In this document: positions 1-6,106 of the stretch, piece after piece
How the letters are laid out: every line of letters begins with the position of its first letter
How positions within the stretch are numbered: the first letter of the stretch is position 1
Assembly: GCA_038232215.1 (NCBI GenBank)
Contig: JBBSIG010000160.1
Location: 1-6,106, forward strand
DNA: 6,106 bases
Reading direction: 5' to 3'
From: JBBSIG01 sp038232215
GTDB lineage: Bacteria; Actinomycetota; Thermoleophilia; Gaiellales; Gaiellaceae
Translations under genes and position numbers: made by a program
Notes under the pieces: generated by a model
Told to the model about the DNA's origin: nothing
Seen by the model: the letters and a program-made list of their open reading frames with translations, nothing else
Database searches by the model: none

Positions 1-359
1 GCGCGCTGAGCGAGCTGCCCGTCACGCTTCCGACGAGGCTCGGCGATCCGGAAGGTCACACGAGCCCGGAGGAGCTGATCGCCGCCGCGCACGCGGCGTG
101 CTTCGCGATGGCGCTCTCGAACGAGCTCAGCCAGGCGGGCAAGGTGCCGGAGCAGCTCCACGTCACCTCGACCACGACGCTCGAGGAGGTCGACGGCTCC
201 CACCGGATCACGGCGATGGACGTCGACGTCCGCGGCAAGGTGGCCGGTCTCGACGATGCTGAGTTCACGCGCTTCGCCGGCCAGGCGGACGCGGGCTGCC
301 CTGTCTCGAACCTCCTGCGCGCGTCCGGCGAGGTGCGCGTGCAGAGCCGGCTCGGCTGA
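1..359 (+). CDS. OsmC/Ohr-family peroxiredoxin, 5'-truncated
   Basis: This is the C-terminal 118 residues of an OsmC-family protein; the reading frame is open from base 3 and ends at TGA 357-359. Family members are cytoplasmic dimers that reduce organic hydroperoxides with a cysteine pair. Both expected cysteines are visible: one in the segment TSPEELIAAAHAACFAMALS (Cys at residue 33 of the visible part) and one in AGCPVSNLL (residue 99). The first segment is the classical helix of the OsmC subgroup, and the second matches the family's CPVS motif. The family is usually about 140 residues long, so roughly 20-25 N-terminal residues lie outside the window. An internal ATG at 108 is inside the active-site helix and is not a plausible start. 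The stop lies 10 bases before the prfA start on the same strand, so co-transcription is possible. OsmC versus Ohr cannot be settled without the N-terminus, although the AAAHAACF wording favours OsmC. Confidence 0.88.
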   Translation, partial: ALSELPVTLPTRLGDPEGHTSPEELIAAAHAACFAMALSNELSQAGKVPEQLHVTSTTTLEEVDGSHRITAMDVDVRGKVAGLDDAEFTRFAGQADAGCPVSNLLRASGEVRVQSRLG

Positions 360-369
360 GCCCCTGCTC

Positions 370-1410
370 GTGGCCGCGATCGACGAGCTGGTCGAGGAGC
401 TCGAGCGCTCGTACCACGAGACGCGCGAGCGCATGAGCGACCCCTCGGTCTACAACGACCACCACGTGGCCGCAGACGTCGGGCGCAGGCTCAAGGAGCT
501 CGAGGGCCGGTACCGCCTCGCGCAGGAGTGGCGCCAGATTCGCGCCGACGTCGAGGCGGCCCGGGAAGATCCCGAGCTGAGCGGACTCGTCGCGGAGAAC
601 GAGCGGGAGGCCGAGCGGATCGAGGAGGAGCTGCTGCTTGCGCTCGTGGAGACGGATCCCGCCGACCGCAAGGACGTGATCGTCGAGATCCGCCAGGGCG
701 TGGGCGGCGACGAGGCCGGGCTCTGGGCCGCCGATCTCTTCCGCATGCTCGCTCGCTACGCGGAGCGGCGGGGATTCCAGCCCGAGCAGCTGACCGCCAG
801 CCCGAGCGAGCCGGGTGGGTTCAAGGAGGTGGTCTTCGGCGTGAAGGGCGACGGCGCCTACGGCGTCTTCAAGTGGGAGGGGGGGACGCACCGCGTGCAG
901 CGCGTGCCCGAGACCGAGTCGCAGGGGCGGATCCACACGTCGACGGCGACCGTGGCCGTGATGCCGGAGGCCGAGGAGGTGGAGGTGGAGCTCGATTCGA
1001 ACGACCTCAAGATCGACGTGTACCGCTCGACCGGCCCCGGAGGACAGAGCGTGAACACGACCGACTCGGCCGTCCGCATCACGCACGTGCCGAGCGGGCT
1101 CGTCGTCGCGATGCAGGACGAGAAATCTCAGCTCCAGAACAAGGCGAAGGCGCTCCGGGTCCTGCGCGCCCGGCTGTACGAGCGGGAGCGCGAGCGGCAG
1201 CAGGCGGCGCTGTCGGCGACGAGGCGCTCGCAGATCGGGTCGGGCGAGCGGGCGGAGAAGATCCGCACGTACAACTATCCCGAGAACCGGGTCACGGACC
1301 ATCGCATCAAGCTCACCGCGCACCGGCTCGACTCGATCCTCCGCGGCGAGCTCGACGAGTTCACCGACGCGCTGAGCGCCGAGGAGCGCCGCCGCGCACT
1401 CGACGGTTGA
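370..1410 (+). CDS. prfA: Peptide chain release factor 1 (RF1)
   Basis: RF1 reads UAA and UAG in the ribosomal A site and triggers hydrolysis of peptidyl-tRNA. The product is 346 residues, close to the usual 355-360. The N-terminal part (about residues 1-90) is a charged helical region containing the RF1-like phrase RMSDPSVYND. The codon-recognition tripeptide is PET at 180-182 in RVPETESQGRIHTS; the P-x-T form specifies RF1, whereas RF2 carries SPF. The catalytic GGQ is at 224-226 in STGPGGQSVNTTDSAV, the glutamine that PrmC methylates. The C-terminal block IRTYNYPENRVTDHRI is also typical. GTG 370 was chosen because the homologous N-terminus begins here; a longer frame reaching back to 256 would overlap the osmC-like gene and adds non-RF1 sequence. 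No convincing Shine-Dalgarno sequence precedes it. It ends within the TTGA overlap with prmC. Confidence 0.96.
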   Translation: MAAIDELVEELERSYHETRERMSDPSVYNDHHVAADVGRRLKELEGRYRLAQEWRQIRADVEAAREDPELSGLVAENEREAERIEEELLLALVETDPADRKDVIVEIRQGVGGDEAGLWAADLFRMLARYAERRGFQPEQLTASPSEPGGFKEVVFGVKGDGAYGVFKWEGGTHRVQRVPETESQGRIHTSTATVAVMPEAEEVEVELDSNDLKIDVYRSTGPGGQSVNTTDSAVRITHVPSGLVVAMQDEKSQLQNKAKALRVLRARLYERERERQQAALSATRRSQIGSGERAEKIRTYNYPENRVTDHRIKLTAHRLDSILRGELDEFTDALSAEERRRALDG

Positions 1411-2246
1411 CGGTCCGCGAAGTCCTCACCCATGCGACCGAGTATCTCGGCGAGAAGGGCGTCGAGTCGCCCCGTCTCGACGCCGAGCTCCTGCTCGGCC
1501 GCGCGCTCGGGCTGTCGCGGATCGCGCTCTACACGGAGCACGACCGGCCGCTGACCGGGCCGGAGCTCGCGGAGAGCCGGGCGCTCGTGCGCCGACGGGG
1601 AGGACGCGAGCCGCTCGCCTACGTCCTCGGCGAGTGGGGCTTCCGGCGGCTGACGCTGAAGACCGACGCCCGCGCGCTCGTGCCGCGCCCCGAGACCGAG
1701 GCCGTCGTCGAGCGCTGCCTGGAGCTCCTGCGCGGGCTCGCCGAGCCGGAGGTGCTGGACGTCGGCACGGGCTCGGGCGCGATCGCGCTCGCGATCGCCG
1801 ACGAGCATCCCGGCGCGCGTGTGACCGCGCTCGACAACTCGGCGGACGCGCTGGCGCTCGCCCGCGAGAACCTCGCGACGACCGGGCTCGGCGAGCGGGT
1901 GCGCCTCGTCGAGCACGACCTCCGCTCGGGTCTCGGCCACGACCGCTTCGACCTCGTCGTCTCGAACCCGCCCTACGTCTCCGCCGAGGAGCTGGAGACG
2001 CTCGAGAGCGAGGTGCGCGAGTGGGAGCCGCGGGGGGCGCTCGTGGAGGAGGGCCACACCGAAGCGGTCGCGCGCGCCGCCCGCGCGACCCTGCGCCCGG
2101 GGGGCTCGCTCGTGCTCGAGATCGCCACTCCGCGCGCGGAGGCCGTCTCGCTCTCGCTCCGGGAGCTCGGATACACCGACGTCAGGATCTCGCCGGACCT
2201 GACGGGCCGGGACAGGGTGGTCGAGGGAAGGCGCTTCCGACCGTGA
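1407..2246 (+). CDS. prmC: Release factor glutamine N5-methyltransferase
   Basis: PrmC (HemK) transfers a methyl group from S-adenosylmethionine to the GGQ glutamine of RF1 and RF2. The product is 279 residues, the usual family size. An N-terminal helical substrate-binding domain (about 1-90, with the phrase VESPRLDAELLLGRALG) is followed by a Rossmann methyltransferase domain. SAM-binding motif I is DVGTGSG at 118-124, and the catalytic NPPY signature that holds the target glutamine amide is at 187-190 (SNPPYVSAEE). The start is TTG 1407, overlapping the prfA stop as TTGA. It gives the expected N-terminus (TVREVLTHATEYL), and no other canonical in-frame start lies nearby; an ATG at 1432 is out of frame. 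No good Shine-Dalgarno sequence is seen, so translation probably depends on ribosomes finishing prfA. Its position next to its own substrate's gene is conserved across bacteria. Confidence 0.95.
   Translation: MTVREVLTHATEYLGEKGVESPRLDAELLLGRALGLSRIALYTEHDRPLTGPELAESRALVRRRGGREPLAYVLGEWGFRRLTLKTDARALVPRPETEAVVERCLELLRGLAEPEVLDVGTGSGAIALAIADEHPGARVTALDNSADALALARENLATTGLGERVRLVEHDLRSGLGHDRFDLVVSNPPYVSAEELETLESEVREWEPRGALVEEGHTEAVARAARATLRPGGSLVLEIATPRAEAVSLSLRELGYTDVRISPDLTGRDRVVEGRRFRP
2224..2231 (+). promoter_or_regulatory. Weak ribosome binding site for tsaC
   Basis: The purine run AGGGAAGG lies inside the end of prmC, 11 bases before the GTG at 2243. The spacing is slightly long. It supports GTG 2243 as the start, together with the GTGA overlap. 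Confidence 0.4.
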
Positions 2247-2839
2247 GCGAGCACGTGATCGCTGCCCTCTCCGCCGGACGGCCAGTGCTCCTGCCCACCG
2301 ACACGGTCTACGGGCTCTGCGCGAGCCCATACTCCGAGGCGGCGGCTCGTCGCGTGTACCGGCTGAAGGGTCGCTCCGACGAGCAGCCGACAGCGCTCCT
2401 CGCCGCCGACCTCGACTTCCTGCTCGAGTGCGTTCCGGAGCTCCGAGGGCGCGCCGGCACGATGGCTCGCGCTCTTCTGCCCGGGCCGTACACGCTCGTC
2501 CTGCCGAATCCGGCCAGGCGCTACCGCTGGCTCACCGGCCGGACGCCCGAGGCGATCGGCGTCCGGGTGCCCGTGCTCACCGGCGAGGCCCGCGCGGTGC
2601 TCGGGCGCGTGGGCTGCGTGCTCGCGACGAGCGCGAACCTGCCGGGTGGCCCCGATCCCCGCCGCCTCGAGGACGTTCCCGACGAGCTTCGCAGTGGCTG
2701 CGCGGCGGAGCTCGACGGCGGGGAGCTGCCCGGTACCCCCTCGACCGTGCTCGACCTGACCGGGCCCGAGCCGAGGGTCGTGCGCGAGGGCGCCGCTCCC
2801 GCGGCGGCCGCGCTCGAGCGGCTCCGCGCGGGCCTCTAG
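2243..2839 (+). CDS. tsaC: L-threonylcarbamoyladenylate synthase, TsaC/YrdC type
   Basis: This enzyme makes threonylcarbamoyl-AMP from threonine, bicarbonate and ATP, the first step of the N6-threonylcarbamoyl modification (t6A37) of ANN-decoding tRNAs. The later steps need TsaB, TsaD and TsaE, none of which is in this window. The product is 198 residues, a stand-alone YrdC domain without the C-terminal Sua5 extension of the roughly 350-residue form. Visible motifs are PTDTVYGL at 18-25, the basic KGR at 42-44, LLPGPYTLVLPN around 77-88, and SAN at 130-132 in ATSANLPGG. The C-terminal PSTVLDLTG segment also fits. GTG 2243 overlaps the prmC stop as GTGA, and the expected N-terminus (HVIAALSAGRPVLLPTDTVYG) follows directly. 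Mycobacterial genomes label the equivalent gene sua5, so the name is a matter of convention. Confidence 0.93.
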   Translation: MSEHVIAALSAGRPVLLPTDTVYGLCASPYSEAAARRVYRLKGRSDEQPTALLAADLDFLLECVPELRGRAGTMARALLPGPYTLVLPNPARRYRWLTGRTPEAIGVRVPVLTGEARAVLGRVGCVLATSANLPGGPDPRRLEDVPDELRSGCAAELDGGELPGTPSTVLDLTGPEPRVVREGAAPAAAALERLRAGL

Positions 2840-2841
2840 CC

Positions 2842-2872
2842 GCCCGGCCGAGACTGCTGGCAAGGGCCGGGC
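2842..2872 (+). terminator. GC-only stem-loop between tsaC and glyA
   Basis: GCCCGGCC at 2842-2849 pairs perfectly with GGCCGGGC at 2865-2872, an 8-bp all-G/C stem around a 15-base loop, starting 2 bases after the tsaC stop codon. No T-run follows, so it is not a classical intrinsic terminator. It could be a U-less terminator of the kind suggested in high-GC actinobacteria, an attenuating or transcript-stabilising structure, or chance pairing in GC-rich sequence. Confidence 0.3.
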
Positions 2873-2875
2873 CAG

Positions 2876-2881
2876 TATCCT
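2876..2881 (+). promoter_or_regulatory. Weak -10 promoter candidate before glyA
   Basis: TATCCT matches the -10 consensus TATAAT at four of six positions in an otherwise very GC-rich gap, 30 bases before the glyA ATG. No recognisable -35 hexamer lies 16-18 bases upstream (the sequence there is ACTGCT or similar), so support is thin. If real, it would let glyA-upp-wecA be expressed independently of prfA. Confidence 0.22.
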
Positions 2882-2898
2882 CCTCGTCGTCCCACGAG

Positions 2899-2903
2899 AG
2901 GAG
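2899..2903 (+). promoter_or_regulatory. Strong Shine-Dalgarno sequence of glyA
   Basis: AGGAG is followed by 8 bases and then ATG 2912, an ideal spacing. It is the best ribosome binding site in the window and fixes the glyA start. Confidence 0.8.
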
Positions 2904-2911
2904 CTTCGTCG

Positions 2912-4200
2912 ATGGCCGTCGCGCAGGAAACGTTTCAACAGCTCACAGCCGCGGGCCTCGCCGAGATCGACCCCGAGGTCACCACCCTGCTCGGCCGGGA
3001 GCTCGAGCGTCAGCGCGGCCAGATCGAGCTGATCGCCTCCGAGAACTTCACCTGGCCGAGCGTGCTCGAGGCGGTCGGGAGCGTGCCGACGAACAAGTAT
3101 GCGGAGGGCTACCCGGGCAAGCGTTACTACGGCGGCTGCGAGGTCGTCGACGAGATCGAGCAGCTCGCGATCGACCGGGCGACAGACCTCTTCGGCGCCG
3201 AGCACGCGAACGTGCAGCCCCACGCCGGCGCGCAGGCGAACACCGCCGTCTACCTGGCCTGCCTGGAGCACGGCGACACGATCCTCTCGCTCAGCCTCGC
3301 CCACGGCGGCCACCTCTCGCACGGCCTCAAGGTCAACATCTCCGGCCGCCTGTACACGATCGTCCACTACGGCGTCAGCCGCGAGACGAACATCGTGGAC
3401 TACGACGAGGTGCGGAAGCTCGCGCGGGAGACGAGGCCGAGACTGATCATCTGCGGCGGCTCGGCGTATCCGCGCACGGTCGAGACCCGGCGCTTCCGCG
3501 AGATCGCCGACGAGGTCGGCGCGCTCCTGATGTGCGACATGGCCCACTTCTCGGGCCTCGTCGCGGCTGGCCTGCATCCGGATCCCGTCCCGGACTGCGA
3601 CTTCGTCACCTCGACGACGCACAAGACGCTCGCCGGCCCGCGCGCCGGGTTCGTGCTCTGCCGGGCCGAGCACGCGCAGTCGCTCGACCGGGCGGTGTTC
3701 CCCGGGCTGCAGGGGGGGCCGCTGATGCACGCGATCGCCGCGAAGGCGACCTGCTTCGGAATCGCGGCGACCCCGGCCTTCCGCGAGTACCAGACCCAGG
3801 TTCGCCGCAACGCCGACACGCTCGCCGAGACCTTGCAGGACGGCGGCCTCGACGTGCTCACGGGCGGGACGGACACGCATCTCCTCCAGCTCGACCTGCG
3901 CTCGACGGAGTGGACGGGCAAGGACGCCGAGGAGCGGCTCGCGGAGGTGAAGCTGACCGTCAACCGGAACACGGTCCCGTTCGACGAGCGGCCGCCCACG
4001 GTCGCCTCGGGCGTTCGGATCGGGACGCCGGCGGCGACGATGCGGGGCTTCGACGAGGAGGACTTCGCCGAGGTGGGACGCATCATCGTGGAGGCGCTCG
4101 ACGACGCTCCGAGTCTTGCCGAGCTCGTCGCCCGCGCGGATGCACTCTGCGCGCGGCGCCCGCTCTATCCGGGCTTCCGCGGCGCGACCACGTACGTCGC

Positions 4201-4204
<4 letters not shown>
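2912..4204 (+). CDS. glyA: Serine hydroxymethyltransferase (PLP-dependent)
   Basis: GlyA interconverts serine plus tetrahydrofolate with glycine plus 5,10-methylene-tetrahydrofolate in the cytoplasm. It supplies one-carbon units for purine, thymidylate and methionine synthesis. The product is 430 residues, within the normal 415-435. Visible signatures are IELIASENF (SENF begins at residue 43), the catalytic glutamate E65 in NKYAEGYPGKRYYGG, QPHAGAQANTAVY, LAHGGHLSHG and CDMAHFSGLVAAG. The PLP-binding lysine is K238 in TTHKTLAGPR, and the substrate carboxylate-binding arginine is R369 in GVRIGTPA. These correspond to E57, K229 and R363 of the E. coli enzyme, so catalysis should be intact. It is the only gene here with an ATG start, and it has a strong AGGAG site. 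Its stop overlaps the upp start as GTGA. One small difference is VHYGV where many relatives have VPYGV. Confidence 0.97.
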
Positions 4205-4857
<653 letters not shown>

Positions 4858-4866
4858 CCGAGCGCG

Positions 4867-5985
4867 GTGCTCCGGACGATCGCCGACCACCTGCAGGTGC
4901 TCTACGGGGCCGCCGTCGCGCTCCTGATCGTCGTTCTGCTCACGCCTGCCGTGGGGGGGATGGCCCGCATGCTCGGAGCCGTCGACCGGCCGGAGGGGCG
5001 GCGGCTGAACGTGAACCCGATCCCGCGGCTCGGGGGGATCGCGCTCTTCCTCGGCATCTTCGTGCCGGCGCTCGCCTTCCTGCACCTGGGCCGGGAGACG
5101 CGCGGCCTGCTGATCGGCGCGGCCGTGGCCACGACCGTCGGCGCGATCGACGACTTCCGCGGGCTGCGCTGGTGGGAGAAGCTCGGCGGGCAGGTGGTGG
5201 CCGCGACCATCCCCACCTTCTTCGGCCTCGGCGTCGATCGCTTCACCTTCCCGCTGGTCGGGATCCACACGCTGCCGCACTGGGTCGGCGCGCTGCTCAC
5301 GATCGTCTGGATCGTCGCGATCATGAACATGGTCAACTTCCTCGACGGGCTCGACGGGCTCGCCGCCGGGGTCTGCGCGATCTCGGCGTTCACGTTCTGC
5401 GTGATCGCCCTCTCGCTCGCACGGCCCGATCCGGCGATCATGGCCGCGATCGTCTTCGGCGCCGCGGTCGGCTTCCTGCGCCACAACTTCTATCCTGCCC
5501 GGATCTTCATGGGCGACTCGGGCGCGCTCCTGCTCGGCTTCGTGCTGGCCGCACTCTCGATCCAGGGGCTCTTGAAGACCGCGTCGATCGTCGCGCTCTT
5601 CTTCCCGCTCGTCGTGCTCGCGGTGCCGATCATCGACACCTCCTTCGTGGTCGCGAAGCGGCTCAAGTACCGGCAGCCGATCTACCGCGCGGACCGGACG
5701 CACCTGCACCACCGCTTCGTCAACATCGGCTTCTCGCAGCGCCGGGCGGCGATGTACCTCTACGGCTGGTGCGTGACGCTCGCCGCCGCCGCGCTCGCGA
5801 CCCGCTTCCTCCGCTTCCACGAGCACGGCGTGTGGCACCCCTGGAGGGCCGTGGGCGCGGCGGCGATCGGCGCGGTGGCCGTGGCCGCCTCCGTCTACAT
5901 GGTCTACCTGCTCGAGATCGTCAAGCTCGCGAATCCGCGCGTCCGGCGGCGGGAAGCGGAGGAGCGCGAGCGCCGGACCGCCTGA
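4867..5985 (+). CDS. wecA: WecA/TagO-like polyprenyl-phosphate sugar-1-phosphate transferase
   Basis: This is an integral membrane enzyme of the MraY/WecA superfamily. The family moves a sugar-1-phosphate (usually GlcNAc-1-P) from a UDP-sugar to undecaprenyl or decaprenyl phosphate, the first lipid-linked step of an envelope glycan. The product is 372 residues, with about ten or eleven hydrophobic segments by eye, for example near 11-31, 54-74, 139-159, 165-185, 219-237 and 239-258. Catalytic motifs are D95-D96 in AIDDFRG, NMVNFLDGLDG at 154-164 (D160, D163), FMGDSG at 214-219, and HLHHRF at 279-284. The H-x-HHR motif separates WecA/TagO-type enzymes from MraY. The tail after about 358 is highly charged and probably cytoplasmic. 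GTG 4867 lies 9 bases after the upp stop with only a weak purine stretch upstream. In mycobacteria the gene after sua5 and before atp is wecA. The exact sugar and final glycan cannot be read from sequence; arabinogalactan linker, teichoic-like or capsular polymers are all possible. Confidence 0.88.
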   Translation: MLRTIADHLQVLYGAAVALLIVVLLTPAVGGMARMLGAVDRPEGRRLNVNPIPRLGGIALFLGIFVPALAFLHLGRETRGLLIGAAVATTVGAIDDFRGLRWWEKLGGQVVAATIPTFFGLGVDRFTFPLVGIHTLPHWVGALLTIVWIVAIMNMVNFLDGLDGLAAGVCAISAFTFCVIALSLARPDPAIMAAIVFGAAVGFLRHNFYPARIFMGDSGALLLGFVLAALSIQGLLKTASIVALFFPLVVLAVPIIDTSFVVAKRLKYRQPIYRADRTHLHHRFVNIGFSQRRAAMYLYGWCVTLAAAALATRFLRFHEHGVWHPWRAVGAAAIGAVAVAASVYMVYLLEIVKLANPRVRRREAEERERRTA

Positions 5986-5994
5986 GCGCGGCGC

Positions 5995-6013
5995 CCGGCG
6001 AGACCTCCGCCGG
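5995..6013 (+). terminator. Small GC hairpin after the wecA-like gene
   Basis: CCGGCG at 5995-6000 pairs with CGCCGG at 6008-6013, leaving a 7-base loop, beginning 10 bases after the stop codon. No T-tract follows. The position fits a transcript 3' end for the cluster, but a 6-bp stem is easily found by chance at this GC content. Confidence 0.25.
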
Positions 6014-6044
6014 CCCTGGCCCGGTGTGAACAAAGTCCCGCAAA

Positions 6045-6062
6045 TCCGCTCTAGCGAGCGGA
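6045..6062. repeat. Inverted repeat upstream of the terminal promoter candidate
   Basis: TCCGCTC at 6045-6051 is perfectly complementary to GAGCGGA at 6056-6062, separated by TAGC. It sits in the most AT-containing stretch of the intergenic tail and ends where a -35 element for the following -10 would begin. It could be an operator for a dimeric repressor or an RNA hairpin ending the upstream transcript. No T-run follows. Confidence 0.4.
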
Positions 6063-6081
6063 ATCCGGCTGTCACAAGCTC

Positions 6082-6090
6082 TGATATTCT
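6082..6090 (+). promoter_or_regulatory. Extended -10 promoter candidate for the next gene
   Basis: TGATATTCT fits the extended -10 pattern TGn plus a -10 hexamer (TATTCT, four of six to consensus). It lies in a local AT-rich patch that contrasts with the surrounding sequence. No good -35 is present, which is usual for extended -10 promoters. Transcription would begin near 6096-6099, at or beside the GTG (6095) and ATG (6099) triplets. It probably drives the gene that continues past the window end. Confidence 0.4.
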
Positions 6091-6098
6091 CGCGGTGC

Positions 6099-6106
6099 AT
6101 GCAGCC
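6099..6106 (+). CDS. Possible start of the next gene, cut by the window end
   Basis: ATG at 6099-6101 (or GTG at 6095-6097, in another frame) follows the -10 candidate by only a few bases, which would make a leaderless or nearly leaderless message. Only two to four codons are visible, so neither frame nor product can be judged. From gene order in related clusters, an ATP synthase operon gene is a reasonable guess only. Confidence 0.15.

Noticed and set aside
256..369. Longer prfA beginning at ATG 256
   Set aside because: It would overlap the osmC-like gene by about 100 bases and add sequence unlike RF1. GTG 370 gives the expected N-terminus.
180..1047. Possibility that the release factor is RF2 with a programmed frameshift
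   Set aside because: The recognition tripeptide is PET (P-x-T), diagnostic of RF1 rather than the SPF of RF2, and the frame is uninterrupted with no internal stop.
1973..3880. 635-codon open frame on the - strand opposite prmC, tsaC and glyA
   Set aside because: Same reasoning: biased composition, no recognisable domain, and it spans three well-supported genes and their gap on the other strand.
2428..4200. + strand open frame extending upp upstream through glyA
   Set aside because: The upstream part is an Arg/Ala-rich out-of-frame reading of tsaC and glyA. Only the part from GTG 4201 resembles Upp.
6025..6078. TGTGA at 6025-6029 and TCACA at 6072-6076 as a CRP-like site
   Set aside because: The half-sites are more than 40 bases apart, far beyond the spacing of a CRP/FNR-type palindrome.

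Overview
The window is very GC-rich, with strong G/C bias at third codon positions and almost no non-coding DNA. It reads as a housekeeping chromosomal segment of a high-GC actinobacterium. The gene order and protein style suggest a deep-branching, Thermoleophilia-like lineage, but that placement is inference and was not tested by any search. All seven recognisable genes lie on the + strand.

Layout: the 3' part of an OsmC-family peroxiredoxin gene (1-359, cut by the window edge); prfA, release factor 1 (370-1410); prmC, the methyltransferase that modifies release factors (1407-2246); a short TsaC/YrdC-type threonylcarbamoyl-AMP synthase (2243-2839); a 72-base gap; glyA, serine hydroxymethyltransferase (2912-4204); upp, uracil phosphoribosyltransferase (4201-4857); a WecA/TagO-like polyprenyl-phosphate sugar-1-phosphate transferase (4867-5985); and a 121-base non-coding tail (5986-6106). 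The tail holds two small hairpins and an extended -10 promoter candidate, probably serving the next gene.

The genes are packed as a probable operon. prfA/prmC, prmC/tsaC and glyA/upp each overlap by four bases (TTGA, GTGA, GTGA), which suggests translational coupling. Only glyA has an ATG start and a strong Shine-Dalgarno sequence; it follows the only real gap inside the cluster and may begin a second transcription or translation unit. By function, prfA, prmC and tsaC serve translation (termination, release-factor methylation, tRNA t6A). glyA and upp serve one-carbon and pyrimidine supply, and the last gene starts assembly of a lipid-linked envelope glycan.

The order combines the mycobacterial arrangement (prfA-prmC-sua5-wecA-atp) with the Bacillus one (prfA-prmC-ywlC...glyA-upp-atp). 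The next gene downstream may therefore be the start of the ATP synthase operon, but this lies outside the window. I see no mobile element, CRISPR array, RNA gene or defence system, and I do not think the window contains an undescribed system. The points worth a second look are the gene order, the coupling architecture, the OsmC neighbour of prfA and the terminal promoter region.
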